Of a stretch of DNA of 64,000 bases, positions 53,292 through 63,551 are shown in pieces. How positions within the stretch are numbered: the first letter of the stretch is position 1; each line of letters starts with the position of its first letter. Source of the stretch: Actinopolyspora mortivallis DSM 44261 (GTDB lineage: Bacteria > Actinomycetota > Actinomycetes > Mycobacteriales > Pseudonocardiaceae); the NCBI RefSeq assembly GCF_000384035.1, contig NZ_KB913024.1, positions 1,850,770 to 1,914,769 on the forward strand, read 5' to 3'. The notes beneath the pieces are model-generated. The model made no database searches. It saw only the letters and a program-made list of their open reading frames with translations, and was not told where the DNA came from. A program made the position numbers and the translations under genes.

Positions 53292-54266
53292 GTGCGTGCT
53301 GCTTATATCGAACGGTTCGGACCCCCCGAAGAAATCCGTTACGGACAACGCCCCGAGCCCTCCGTGGCCGAGAACGAGGTCCTCGTCGACGTGGAAGTGA
53401 CCACGGCCAATCATGTCGACACCTTCGTTCGTGCCGGTGCACTGGACGTCGCCGTGGAGTTCCCCTTCGTCGTGGGACGAGACCTGGTCGGCACGGTCGC
53501 CGGGACGGGATCCAACGTGGAGGGTTTCCGGAGAGGGCAACGGGTGTGGTGCAACAGCCTCGGCCACGGCGGACGACAGGGGGCGGCGGCGGAACGAGTG
53601 GCCGTCGCCTCCGAGAGACTCTATCCCCTGCCTGAGGGGGTGGATCCCGGCACGGCGGTGACGATGCTGCACCCCGCGGCCACCGCCTACCTGGGCCTGT
53701 TCACCCACGGGAGACTGGAGCCCGACGAGACCGTGGTCGTCAACGGCGCGGCCGGCAACGTCGGCGGCGCGGCGGTACGGATGGCCGCCCACGCGGGGGC
53801 ACGGGTGGTCGCCGTCGCCCATGGGGACGATGCCGAGCACTGCCGCTCCCTCGGCGCCGAGGAGGTGGTGGACTACCGGGCCCACGACCCCGCCGGGGAA
53901 GTACGTCGCCACTGCCCACACGGCGTGAACCTGTGGCTGGACACGGCCGGCAGCAACGAACTCGACACCGTCGTGGAACTGCTGACATGGCGGGGGAGGG
54001 TGGTCCTGCTGGCGGGGTTGCACACCCGACCCACCCTGCCTGCCGGTCCGCTGTACGTGAAGGACCGTTCGGTGCTCGGTTTCGCCATCACCAACGCCAC
54101 CGTCCGGGAACTGGCCACGGCGGCGGAAGCCATCAACGAACTGCTGAGCCGAGGGGCACTCTTCCCCGCACGACGACGTGACCTGCCGCTTCGTGACACC
54201 GCCGAGGGACATCGACTGCTCGAGTCGGGCGAACTGCACGGCACGCGGCTGGTCATTCACCCGTGA
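53292..54266 (+). CDS. Zinc-free quinone oxidoreductase (MDR family)
   Basis: A 324-residue medium-chain dehydrogenase/reductase of the zeta-crystallin type. GroES-like N-terminal domain includes PFVVGRDLVGTV; the NADPH Rossmann fold has VVVNGAAGNVGGAAVRMAAHAGA near residue 148. No zinc-ligand cysteines are seen. It reduces quinones or enones with NADPH. It starts with GTG 53292 without a clear ribosome site and is divergent from the TetR gene, a likely target of it. Confidence 0.88.
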   Translation: MRAAYIERFGPPEEIRYGQRPEPSVAENEVLVDVEVTTANHVDTFVRAGALDVAVEFPFVVGRDLVGTVAGTGSNVEGFRRGQRVWCNSLGHGGRQGAAAERVAVASERLYPLPEGVDPGTAVTMLHPAATAYLGLFTHGRLEPDETVVVNGAAGNVGGAAVRMAAHAGARVVAVAHGDDAEHCRSLGAEEVVDYRAHDPAGEVRRHCPHGVNLWLDTAGSNELDTVVELLTWRGRVVLLAGLHTRPTLPAGPLYVKDRSVLGFAITNATVRELATAAEAINELLSRGALFPARRRDLPLRDTAEGHRLLESGELHGTRLVIHP

Positions 54267-54312
54267 GGACAGTGACCGGGGCCGCTGCTCGCAACCCCTT
54301 CGGTGACGAGTC

Positions 54313-54339
54313 GGGGACGGAGACGACCGTGCCGTCCCC
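54313..54339. terminator. Hairpin terminator between convergent genes
   Basis: GGGGACGG (54313-54320) and CCGTCCCC (54332-54339) with an 11-nt loop, between the oxidoreductase and phzE-type genes. Confidence 0.75.
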
Positions 54340-54360
54340 GTCCCGTCCGGAAGGAACCGG

Positions 54361-56283
54361 TCAGACCCGCACCGGATGGGGTGCCGTGTCAAGCACCCCG
54401 GTGAGCAGCTGGCCGAGCAGGCGCACACCGCCCTGGGTGAGCACGGACTCGGCGTGGAACTGTATTCCGGCGAAACACCTGCCGCGCAGCCCGTGGACCT
54501 CGCCGTCGACGGGGTCCCGACTGAGCTCGACCGTGCCCGTGTGAGGATGCTCGAACTCCTCAGCCAGGTCGGGAACCCGCGCGGCGAAGGTGTTGTAGAA
54601 ACCCACCCTCTCGGGGGAGCCGAAGAAGTCGATCTCCTTCTGCACCCCCTGGTTCGGAAAGTCCCGCGCGGCCAGTTCCAGTCCGAGCAGGTCACTGAGA
54701 ACCTGGTGACTCAGGCAGACCGCCAGAAACGGAACGCCCTCCTCCAGCAGCCGATCGAGTTCCCCCCGCAGCAGGGCGATCTTGGGGTCCGCCCCGTCCC
54801 GGGGATCACCGGGACCCGGTCCCATCACGACGAGATCGTGGCCGGTCCACGAATACGGCTCGTCGAAACGACGCACCGTGACCCGCAGCCCCAGGGAACG
54901 CAGCTGGTGTCCGAGCATCGCGGTGAACGTGTCCTCGGCGTCGACGATCAACACGCTCTTGCCGTGCAGCGTCGGGTGCGCACAGCTTTCCGGTTCCGCC
55001 CTGCGCAGCCAGAACCCGGCTATGTTGTCGTTGCGGTCGCGCAGCGCACGCAGCACCTGCGGATGCTCCCCCAATGATCCCGAGGGACGTGCCCGCAGCG
55101 CGGTGAGCAGACCGGTGGCCTTGGCACTGGTCTCGGCGATCTCGGAGTCGGGATCGGAATCCCGCACCAGGGTCGCGCCCACACCGATCGTCATGCGCCC
55201 GTCGGCGTCGATGTCGGCGGTGCGGATCAGGATCGAGGAGTCCAACGTCCGGCCGCCCTGGCCGTCCCTCCCGATCAGGGCGAGCACTCCACTGTAGTAG
55301 CCGCGTCCGTGCGGCTCGTACCTGCTGATCACGCGGCTGGCGCTCTCCAACGGGCTGCCGGTGACCGTCGGGGCCAGCAGGGTGGTCCGCAGGATCTCCC
55401 GGACGTCGCGTTCGGTGCGGCCCTTGATGAAGTACTCGGTGTGGGCCAGCCGGGCCATCTCCTTGAGGAAGGGGCCGGTCACCCAGGTGCCGTGATCACA
55501 CACCTGCGACATCATCTTCAGTTCCTCGTCGACGACCATGTACAGCTCGTACATCTCCTTGCCGTCGTCGAGGAAGTCCATCACCCCCGACAGGGTCGGA
55601 CCCGAACTGGGGTAACGGTAGGTGCCGCTGATCGGGTTCATCACCGCGGTACCGTGGTGCAGGCTGACGTGGCGTTCCGGACTCGCCCCCACGAGAGTGC
55701 GCTGTCCCGTGTACACCAGAAACGTCCAGTACGCCCCGCTTTCGTGTTCCAGCAGCCGCCGGAAGAACGCCAGCGCGGTTTCCGGTGTGTACTCGGCGAT
55801 GTCGGCCACGAAGGACCGTTTGAGGACGAAGTTGGCTCCCGCCCCACTTCCGATGTCGTCGGCCAGCACCTCACGCACCAGTTCGGCGTAGGTGGCGTCG
55901 TCGATGTCGAAGTGACCGTTTTCCATGTCGATGGGCCGGTCCGGGACACGTCCGAGGAGCTCGGACCTGTCCAGCACGGTCTGGCGCTCCACCCGCATGG
56001 TCACCAACGGCGTCCCGTCGTCCGGGGCGGGGAAACCCCGTTCGCTCAGCTGCCGGTACGGCAGCAGAGCCAGCACGTCGGCTCCTGCCGGGCCCTCGGA
56101 GGACTCCGGGACCGGAATGTCGGCGATCGTGTCCACCACCGAGGTGGTTCCGAGCAGGAGCTCCACCCGGCCGGAGCCGGTGGACTCCGGCCGGTGCAGC
56201 AGGGCGAACGGTGGGGGAGCGCAGGACAGGATCTCGTCGAGCAGCTCCGCCCCCTCGGAAGGCGTGGTCTCCACAGGGCTCAT
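54361..56283 (-). CDS. phzE: PhzE-type 2-amino-2-deoxyisochorismate synthase
   Basis: A 640-residue fused chorismate-utilising/glutaminase enzyme. Residues 1-430 are the TrpE-like domain ([35 protein letters not shown] split over about 330-352, [16 protein letters not shown]). Residues 440-640 are the class I amidotransferase with [15 protein letters not shown] (the nucleophilic Cys) and [10 protein letters not shown]. It makes ADIC from chorismate and glutamine. The ATG at 56283 overlaps the phzD stop (ATGA). It ends the four-gene operon. Confidence 0.92.
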   Translation of the reverse strand: MSPVETTPSEGAELLDEILSCAPPPFALLHRPESTGSGRVELLLGTTSVVDTIADIPVPESSEGPAGADVLALLPYRQLSERGFPAPDDGTPLVTMRVERQTVLDRSELLGRVPDRPIDMENGHFDIDDATYAELVREVLADDIGSGAGANFVLKRSFVADIAEYTPETALAFFRRLLEHESGAYWTFLVYTGQRTLVGASPERHVSLHHGTAVMNPISGTYRYPSSGPTLSGVMDFLDDGKEMYELYMVVDEELKMMSQVCDHGTWVTGPFLKEMARLAHTEYFIKGRTERDVREILRTTLLAPTVTGSPLESASRVISRYEPHGRGYYSGVLALIGRDGQGGRTLDSSILIRTADIDADGRMTIGVGATLVRDSDPDSEIAETSAKATGLLTALRARPSGSLGEHPQVLRALRDRNDNIAGFWLRRAEPESCAHPTLHGKSVLIVDAEDTFTAMLGHQLRSLGLRVTVRRFDEPYSWTGHDLVVMGPGPGDPRDGADPKIALLRGELDRLLEEGVPFLAVCLSHQVLSDLLGLELAARDFPNQGVQKEIDFFGSPERVGFYNTFAARVPDLAEEFEHPHTGTVELSRDPVDGEVHGLRGRCFAGIQFHAESVLTQGGVRLLGQLLTGVLDTAPHPVRV

Positions 56284-56957
56284 ACGAGTGCCTCCACCTT
56301 CGTCCGGCCACCGAGCTCGGCCACGGGGCCGTGAACGGTGGGAAGACCCCGGGTGGTGGTCACCACCGCACACCGTCGTGCCGCGTAGTCCAGGGCCAGC
56401 CTGTGGTCCCTGGCGGAGAAGTCGGCGACCGCGTCGGCGACCATGAACGTCTCGATGTCGTTGGTGAACGCCTCGACCGCGGTCATCAGGACTCCCACAT
56501 GGGCGTAGACACCACAGACGACGAGCTGGTCCCTGCCGTGCTCCCGCATCCGGTCCAGCAGACCGGACCCGAAGAAGGCGCTGTAACGCCACTTGGTGAA
56601 CATCCAGTCGTGCTCGCCGGGAGCCAGTTCCTCGACCACGGCCCTGTCGGTGGGGTCGATCCGCATTCCGGGACCCCAGAAGTCCTTGAGCAGTCCCCGT
56701 TGTTCGGAGGTCATGTCCCCGGGCTGGGCGGTGTAGGCCACCGGAACCCCCAGTGCCGCGCACCACCGGCGCAGCAGCGCTATGTTGCCGACCAGTTCGG
56801 TGTACTGTTCCGGAGCGAACGGTCGCAGGAAGTAGCGCTGCATGTCGTGGGCCAACAGCACGGCGCGCTCGGGGTCCGGTTTCCACTGTGCCGTGTTGGG
56901 GGGCAGGTCGCGCTCGCCGGGCATGGGGTAACGGGTGATGTGCGGAATACCTGACAT
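56280..56957 (-). CDS. phzD: PhzD-type isochorismatase
   Basis: A 225-residue isochorismatase-fold hydrolase. Catalytic Asp38 ([10 protein letters not shown]), Lys122 ([13 protein letters not shown]) and the [14 protein letters not shown] region match Pseudomonas PhzD position by position. It cleaves the pyruvyl ether of ADIC to give trans-2,3-dihydro-3-hydroxyanthranilate (DHHA). It is coupled to phzE by a 4-base overlap and lies 15 bases after the SDR gene. Confidence 0.93.
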   Translation of the reverse strand: MSGIPHITRYPMPGERDLPPNTAQWKPDPERAVLLAHDMQRYFLRPFAPEQYTELVGNIALLRRWCAALGVPVAYTAQPGDMTSEQRGLLKDFWGPGMRIDPTDRAVVEELAPGEHDWMFTKWRYSAFFGSGLLDRMREHGRDQLVVCGVYAHVGVLMTAVEAFTNDIETFMVADAVADFSARDHRLALDYAARRCAVVTTTRGLPTVHGPVAELGGRTKVEALV

Positions 56958-56972
56958 GGTTCCCTCTCCTTC

Positions 56973-57743
56973 TCAGACACCGAGCGTGGCTCCGCCGTCC
57001 ACGGTCAGATCGTGCAGCGTGATGTGTCCCGCCCGATCGGACAGCAAAAACCGCACGGACTCGGCGACGTCGTCCGGGTGGGCCAGCTTGCCCAGCGGGA
57101 TGCCCAGCCGGTACTCGGACGGGTTGCCGTTGAGGGTGTGGGTGCGGCCGTTCTCGTCGTGCCACATCGAACGCAGCATCGGGGTGTCCGTGGATCCGGG
57201 AGCGACCACGTTGCAGCGGATGCCGTGTTCGGCCACCTCCAGACCGAGTGACTTGGTGAACATCGTGGCCGCTGCTTTCGAGGCGGAATAGGCCGCCATC
57301 CGCGCCCTGGGGGTGCCGGCCGCGTTGGAGGCCACCGTGACGATCGCCCCACGTTGCCGCGGCACCATCCGGTCCACCACGGCTCGGGACACGTGGAACA
57401 CCCCGGTGGCGTTGACCGCGAGGGTGTGGGCCCACTCCTCGGCGCTCGTCGTGCGGGTCTCGCCGAGCCGCAGCACCCCCGCGGCGTTGACCAGGTGTTC
57501 CACCGGACCCATCCGGGTCTCGACCTCCTCGACCACGGCGGAGACCCGCGCGCTGTCGGTGACGTCGAGGGGGAAGGCCTCGACGGGCAGCCCCTTTCCG
57601 GCGAGTTCGGCCACGGTCTCCCGCAGCTGGTCCGGATCGTGGTCGGCGGCGGCCACCCTCGTGTCGTCCTCGGCCAGTTTGCGGGCCACGGCGGCGCCGA
57701 TGCCCCCCGCGGCTCCGGTGACCAGCGCGATCGTCTCGGTCAT
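56973..57743 (-). CDS. DhbA/EntA-like dihydro-hydroxyanthranilate dehydrogenase (SDR)
   Basis: A 256-residue short-chain dehydrogenase. NAD site VTGAAGGIGAAVA near residue 8, active-site Ser in VASNAAG and YSASK near 151, and a C-terminus like EntA/DhbA (RLGIPLGKLAHPDDVAESV). By position between phzC and phzD it should oxidise DHHA to 3-hydroxyanthranilate, as proposed for CalB4 in calcimycin biosynthesis. Its presence in place of phzF/phzB argues for 3-hydroxyanthranilate rather than phenazine. It overlaps phzC by 4 bases. Confidence 0.88.
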   Translation of the reverse strand: MTETIALVTGAAGGIGAAVARKLAEDDTRVAAADHDPDQLRETVAELAGKGLPVEAFPLDVTDSARVSAVVEEVETRMGPVEHLVNAAGVLRLGETRTTSAEEWAHTLAVNATGVFHVSRAVVDRMVPRQRGAIVTVASNAAGTPRARMAAYSASKAAATMFTKSLGLEVAEHGIRCNVVAPGSTDTPMLRSMWHDENGRTHTLNGNPSEYRLGIPLGKLAHPDDVAESVRFLLSDRAGHITLHDLTVDGGATLGV

Positions 57744-59005
57744 GTCGTCTCCTCACCGTGCTCGCCCGACTGCGGTCCCAACACGACCAGCGGTTTGCCC
57801 GGCGGGGAGGAACGGGTCTCGCTGGTGGTGTTGCCCTCGGTCCAGGCACCGAGCACCTGGGTGGCCTGGGAGGGAGTCAGCCGGGGGTCGCAGAAGCTCG
57901 TGTAGGGGTTGCCGACCTGCTCGTCACACTGCTGGTCCTCCACGCATTCGACGACCTCCTCCGGAGTGGTCTCCAGGTGGATCCCACCGGGAAAGCCGCC
58001 CGCCGCGCGCACGACCTGTCGGAACTCCCGGATCTCCTCCCGCAGCGCCGCCAGGTGCCTGGTCTTGTACCCGTGCGCGGTGGTGACGGTGTTGCCGTGC
58101 ATGGGGTCGGTCATCCAGACCACGGGATGGCCCGCCGCGCGTACCGCCTGCACCAACGCCGGAAGACGTTCGGCCACCACTCCCACACCCATCCGCACGA
58201 TCAGCGTCAACCGTCCGGGGTCGCGTTCGGGGTCCAGCCGCTCGCACAGCGTCAGCAGTTCGGAGGTGGTGATGTTCGGGCCGATCTTGACGGCCACCGG
58301 GTTGACCACGTTGGCCAGCAGCGAGACGTGGGCACCGTCGGTTTGGCGGGTACGTTCCCCGATCCACGGCCAGTGGGTCGAGGCCAGCACCAGGTCACCG
58401 TCGACGGTGCGCCGCAGCATCGGAACCTCGTAGTCCAACAGCAGCGCCTCGTGACTGGTCCACACCGGAGTCTCCGGACCCGTGGACCGGTTCCGGCGGC
58501 CCCAACCGAGGTGCTCCATGATGTCGCTGGCGGCCATGTATCCGGTCACCAGACGCAACGGGTCCGGGCGGCGTTCCTCGGCCGAGGGCTCGGGGCTGTT
58601 GACCATGTGCCCCCGGAAGGAGGGAAGTTCGACGTCGCCGACCCATTCGGTGGGGCGCGACCGGGGTTTGCTGAACTGCCCGGCCACACGACCGGCCCGG
58701 ACCACGGGACGGTGTCCGCCGAGCTTCATCGTTCCCGCGAGCAGGTCGAGGACGGCGGCCTTGCGGGAGACCTGTGCCGAGGTGCACTCGTCGGGGTTCT
58801 CGGCGCAGTCACCGGCCTGCACCACCTCGGCCTCTCCGAGGGCGACCCGGGCCAGCTGCGAACGCAGCACACCGACGTCCTTGTCGGAGACCAGCCCGGG
58901 CCGGGCCGTCAGCGCGTCCCGTACGCGCTGGACCTGTGCCGAATCACCCCAGTCGGGTTGTTGTTTCGCGTTTTCCAGTGGGATGTGCAGTAAGGAGCTT
59001 TCCAT
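57740..59005 (-). CDS. phzC: PhzC-type class II DAHP synthase
   Basis: A 421-residue class II 3-deoxy-D-arabino-heptulosonate 7-phosphate synthase. VVQAGDCAENPDE near residue 61, GRVAGQFSKPRS near 103, STHWPWIGERT near 209, VKIGPNITTSELL near 238 and WMTDPMHGNT near 293 are family motifs. A dedicated copy boosts shikimate flux into the pathway and probably escapes aromatic amino acid feedback. The ATG at 59005 has GGAG upstream. First gene of the phzC-sdr-phzD-phzE operon; about 300 bases with AT-rich stretches upstream hold its promoter. Confidence 0.93.
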   Translation of the reverse strand: MESSLLHIPLENAKQQPDWGDSAQVQRVRDALTARPGLVSDKDVGVLRSQLARVALGEAEVVQAGDCAENPDECTSAQVSRKAAVLDLLAGTMKLGGHRPVVRAGRVAGQFSKPRSRPTEWVGDVELPSFRGHMVNSPEPSAEERRPDPLRLVTGYMAASDIMEHLGWGRRNRSTGPETPVWTSHEALLLDYEVPMLRRTVDGDLVLASTHWPWIGERTRQTDGAHVSLLANVVNPVAVKIGPNITTSELLTLCERLDPERDPGRLTLIVRMGVGVVAERLPALVQAVRAAGHPVVWMTDPMHGNTVTTAHGYKTRHLAALREEIREFRQVVRAAGGFPGGIHLETTPEEVVECVEDQQCDEQVGNPYTSFCDPRLTPSQATQVLGAWTEGNTTSETRSSPPGKPLVVLGPQSGEHGEETT

Positions 59006-59308
59006 GTCGTCTCCACGGGCGGAAAAGGAGGGTGTCACCACGGGCGCACCCTCCGCGGCAGCGGTGTTTCTTCGGAGGACGAGGAGGCGACGGACACTGT
59101 GTTTCGCCGCCTCCCACGCGGCGTTCCCCTTTCCGCGGAAACGGGGAACAGTTCCCACGGTGTGATTCACGCGATCCCCCGATCAAGAAGCACCACCCCA
59201 GTCAGTCAATTCTCGGATAATGTGTCACGTACCGTTTTTTCGTCTCGCGGAAACCCTTTCTCGGCGGGAAAACAAAGACACCGGAAAAGCACGGGAAGTA
59301 AAATCGTG

Positions 59309-60112
59309 TCAGCTCAGCGCCCCGCCGAGATTGCGGTCGGCGGACTGCTCCGGAGCGCGGGGGACCGTGTCCAGCTCGATGCCGAACCATTCGCGGTAGG
59401 CCCGCCTCGTCGTGTCCTCGTCCGGCAGTTCCTCGGTGTGGCGTTCACCGTGCACCACTCTGGTCAGACGGTTTCCCTTCAGGGTCACCCGCCCCTGTTC
59501 GGTGGGCATCGAGCAGACCAGGTCCCGCAGAAAAGGGGACTCCGGAGCGGTGCGGAACCACCACAACGTGGGGCGGAAGTCGTCGAGCTCGCAGGGGCGT
59601 TCGTAGAGACGGCACTCGGGTTTGCCGTTCAGCAACACGTCGGTGCCGCCGTCGGGGGCGGGAACCAGACGGTACTCGCCGTGCGGATCCTGCTGGGGCT
59701 CGGTGGTGTCCATCCGCAGCGGACGACGGCTGTTGCGTCCGAGGCCGACGTCGACCAGCCACGGGCGGTCGAGATCCACCCGCAGGGCCAGATGTCCCAG
59801 CGGAGGCCCCATCCGGTCGGGGAAGTGGACTCTGCCGGAGATGATGGTGACCTCGAAGCCGAGCGAGCGCAGCAGGAAACCGAGCGCGGGATTGGTCTCG
59901 TAACAGCCCCCTCCGCGGCGGTCGTCCACGATCTTTCCGACGATGCTCTCGTCCAGGGGGATCGGAACTCCGAGGTGATAGTCGAGGTTTTCGAAGGGGA
60001 CGGACAGGACGTGCCGTTCCTGCAGATGGCTGAGCGCCTCGATGTCGAGGTTCTCCGGCCGGTCCGCTCCGATACGTTTCAGATAACGAGTGATCGTGGT
60101 CTCGTCCAACAC
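59309..60112 (-). CDS. Arylamine N-acetyltransferase / RifF-like amide synthase (NAT1)
   Basis: A 267-residue NAT-fold protein. The catalytic triad is intact: Cys70 (RRGGGCYE), His107 (PLGHLALRV) and Asp121 (LVDVGLG). VPFENLDYHLG near residue 39 is a family mark. NATs acetylate arylamines from acetyl-CoA; RifF-type members instead release polyketides as amides. GTG 60112 has AAGGAG six bases upstream. It lies upstream of phzC on the same strand. 3-Hydroxyanthranilate is an arylamine, so it is a plausible substrate; inference. Confidence 0.9.
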   Translation of the reverse strand: MLDETTITRYLKRIGADRPENLDIEALSHLQERHVLSVPFENLDYHLGVPIPLDESIVGKIVDDRRGGGCYETNPALGFLLRSLGFEVTIISGRVHFPDRMGPPLGHLALRVDLDRPWLVDVGLGRNSRRPLRMDTTEPQQDPHGEYRLVPAPDGGTDVLLNGKPECRLYERPCELDDFRPTLWWFRTAPESPFLRDLVCSMPTEQGRVTLKGNRLTRVVHGERHTEELPDEDTTRRAYREWFGIELDTVPRAPEQSADRNLGGALS

Positions 60113-60151
60113 GACATGCTCCTTCGATTCCGTCGCTCACATCCACTCCTT

Positions 60152-60180
60152 CCGGCGGATACTTGACATATTTCCGCCGG
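60152..60180. promoter_or_regulatory. Inverted repeat enclosing a -35 element
   Basis: CCGGCGGA (60152-60159) and TCCGCCGG (60173-60180) flank TTGACA at 60163-60168 in the divergent NAT1/aldo-keto-reductase promoter. It is a candidate operator for a cluster regulator. Confidence 0.5.
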
Positions 60181-60341
60181 GGATGTGTGGGCGAGTGAGA
60201 CGCTATACTGCCCGATCGAGCGACACAATACGTTTCCCGCGGACACGGAACACACTTTTCCGAAAACGAGGACGGCGCGATCTGACAGACTGTTTCGGTG
60301 CTTTTTTGACGCCGTTGTCGTGACACTGCGATGTTTTGTTC

Positions 60342-61352
<1,011 letters not shown>

Positions 61353-61393
61353 CACGACAGACCCCAGCGGCGGAAGGACGAGCGGAGCTCGAC

Positions 61394-62254
61394 ATGCCCG
61401 AAAAGCACCACAGTTCCGAATGGGAATCGGAGGACCTCGACGTCGAGTCCTATCTCCGGCGCATCGGTGACACCGGCCGCCCGGATGGGGACCCGGCGAC
61501 GTTGGGCAGACTGCACCGTGCCCATGCGATGTCGATCCCCTTCGAGAACCTCGACATCGTGCTGCAACGCCCGGTTCCGCTGGACATGGACAGCATGCAG
61601 CGCAAGATCCTGGCACAACCCCGCGGAGGGTGTTGCTACGAACACAACCTCCTGTTCGCCGCGTTACTGGAACGGCTGGGACACCGGGTCCTGCGGGTGT
61701 TCGCACGGCCGCTGCTGGGAGCAGCCAAACCACTGCCCAACACCCATCTGATGCTGCTGGTTCCCACCACGGAACGGACCTTCCTGGTGGACGTGGGGTT
61801 CGGTGACGACGGCCCGTCCGAGCCCATCCCCCTGACCGACGGCGTTCGTTCCGAGCAGGACGGATGGGTGTACCAACTGGATCGATCCCCCGACGGCGTC
61901 ACCTGGGTGCTGTCCCTGTTGACAGAGTCGGGCCCGTTGCAGCTGTACCGGTTCGGCACCGATCCCCAGCACCAGATCGACTGCGTGGCGGCCAACCACT
62001 TCATCTCCACCCATCCACGCTCGCCCTTCACCGGACGGGTTTTCCTGGAACGCAAACACGGTTCTCGCCGGTTCACGCTCAACAACCGGGAGTTGAGCAC
62101 CAAAGATCCCGGAAAGAAGGCGGACGTCGTCGTCCTCGACGACGGCGACGTCGCCGAGGTGATACGGGACACCTTCGGCATCGGCCTAAGCGACAGCGAA
62201 GCGGAGCACGTTCGGGCCAGCCTTCCCCGTCCCGCACAACACGCCACGACCTGA
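61394..62254 (+). CDS. Second arylamine N-acetyltransferase family protein (NAT2)
   Basis: A 286-residue NAT-fold protein clearly different from NAT1. The triad is Cys81 (RGGCCYEHN), His118 (PNTHLMLLV) and Asp133 (LVDVGFG). A variant N-terminal extension of about 15 residues precedes the family start. GGAG lies before ATG 61394, which follows the reductase gene by about 40 bases. Two unlike NATs around one 3-hydroxyanthranilate cassette suggest two separate acyl or amide-forming steps, or one biosynthetic and one self-protection step; inference. Confidence 0.9.
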   Translation: MPEKHHSSEWESEDLDVESYLRRIGDTGRPDGDPATLGRLHRAHAMSIPFENLDIVLQRPVPLDMDSMQRKILAQPRGGCCYEHNLLFAALLERLGHRVLRVFARPLLGAAKPLPNTHLMLLVPTTERTFLVDVGFGDDGPSEPIPLTDGVRSEQDGWVYQLDRSPDGVTWVLSLLTESGPLQLYRFGTDPQHQIDCVAANHFISTHPRSPFTGRVFLERKHGSRRFTLNNRELSTKDPGKKADVVVLDDGDVAEVIRDTFGIGLSDSEAEHVRASLPRPAQHATT

Positions 62255-62283
62255 GGAAAACGTCGAGTATCAGGTGCATTCTC

Positions 62284-63510
62284 ATGACCACTAAAGGAAC
62301 CTCCGCCACCGCGGACACGGCGGTGGAAACGCGACAGCACGTGGGGCTGAAAGGCTGGCTCACCGTGTTGTCGGTGACCGTGGGAATCTTCTCGATGGTC
62401 ACCGCCGAACAACTACCGGTCGGACTGCTCACCGCGGTGAGCGGCTCCCTGCACGTCACCGAGGGCACCGCCGGACTGATGGTGACCCTGCCCGGTCTGG
62501 TGGCCGCGATATCCGCCCCGGTCATCCCCGTGGCGGTCGGCAGACTGGACCGACGGATCCTGCTGATCGCGCTGATGATCATCATGGGCGGCTCCAGTCT
62601 GCTGTCCACCCTGGCCCCCAACTTCGCCGTCATGCTGCTGGGTCGGGTGCTGGTCGGCATCACCATCGGCGGCTTCTGGGCCGTGGCGGGCAGTCTCGCG
62701 GTGCGCCTGGTCCCGGAGAAGTACGTTCCCCGGGCCACCGCGCTGATCTTCGGGGGCGTGGCCGCGGCCAACGTCTTCGGCGTGCCGCTGGGCACGCTCA
62801 TCGGCGAACTCGCCGGTTGGCGCACCGCGTTCGCGGCCCTGGGAACGCTGGCCCTGATCGTGCTGGTCGGGCTGGTCTCACTGCTGCCGAAACTGCCCGC
62901 CAGCGAACCGGTACGGCTGAGCAAACTGGCCGAACAGTTCCGTAACCACGCGGTCACGGCCGGAGTGATCGCCACCTTCCTGCTGGTGACCGGCCACTTC
63001 GCCGCCTACACCTTCGTCAGCCCCGTGCTGCAGTCCCTCTCCGGGGTCAGCGTGGGACTGATCAGCTCCCTGCTGCTGGGATACGGCCTGGCGGGCATCG
63101 TCACCAACTTCGTGGCCGGTTCCAGCTCGGGCCGCAACGTGCGCGGCACCGTGCTGACCATCAGCCTCGCGCTGGCCGCGGTACTGGCGTTGTTCCCCCT
63201 GCTCGGCGGCACCGTCGCCAGCGGGATCGTACTGCTGATCATGTGGGGACTGGCCTTCGGCGGCGTCTCGGTCAGCCTGCAGACCTGGATGATCAAGGCG
63301 GCACCGCACGAGACCGAGGCCGCCTCGGCGCTGTGGGTGTCCATGTTCAACCTGTCCATTTCGCTCGGCGCCCTGTTCGGCGGCGTGGTGGTCGACACCA
63401 CCTCGCTGTCCAACGTGCTCTGGCTCGGCGCCGTCCTCGTGCTGCTCACCACGCTGACCGTGTGGAGCACCCGCAACTCGGGGATGGACCAACCGGCACA
63501 GGCGCACTGA
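62284..63510 (+). CDS. MFS drug:H+ antiporter (DHA1/AraJ type)
   Basis: A 408-residue carrier with twelve hydrophobic segments. The motif A-like loop after helix 2 is PVAVGRLDRRILL, and LLGRVLVGITIGGFWAVAG near residue 118 is the antiporter region of helix 4-5. It belongs with AraJ/YdhP-type sugar-and-drug exporters. ATG 62284 follows NAT2 by 29 bases. Likely exporter of the cluster product. Confidence 0.9.
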   Translation: MTTKGTSATADTAVETRQHVGLKGWLTVLSVTVGIFSMVTAEQLPVGLLTAVSGSLHVTEGTAGLMVTLPGLVAAISAPVIPVAVGRLDRRILLIALMIIMGGSSLLSTLAPNFAVMLLGRVLVGITIGGFWAVAGSLAVRLVPEKYVPRATALIFGGVAAANVFGVPLGTLIGELAGWRTAFAALGTLALIVLVGLVSLLPKLPASEPVRLSKLAEQFRNHAVTAGVIATFLLVTGHFAAYTFVSPVLQSLSGVSVGLISSLLLGYGLAGIVTNFVAGSSSGRNVRGTVLTISLALAAVLALFPLLGGTVASGIVLLIMWGLAFGGVSVSLQTWMIKAAPHETEAASALWVSMFNLSISLGALFGGVVVDTTSLSNVLWLGAVLVLLTTLTVWSTRNSGMDQPAQAH

Positions 63511-63551
63511 CCCCGACCGCAGCGGGGTCCGAACCACGGTGGGAGGACGTC

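Noticed and set aside
56284..57849. Upstream extension of the phzE frame to a 1162-codon ORF
   Set aside because: The extension overlaps phzD and the SDR in another frame and has low-complexity Arg/Gly content; the ATG at 56283 matches homologues.
54361..60112. Complete phenazine pathway
   Set aside because: Only phzC, phzD and phzE homologues are present. phzA/B, phzF and phzG are missing and an EntA-like SDR takes their place, pointing to 3-hydroxyanthranilate.
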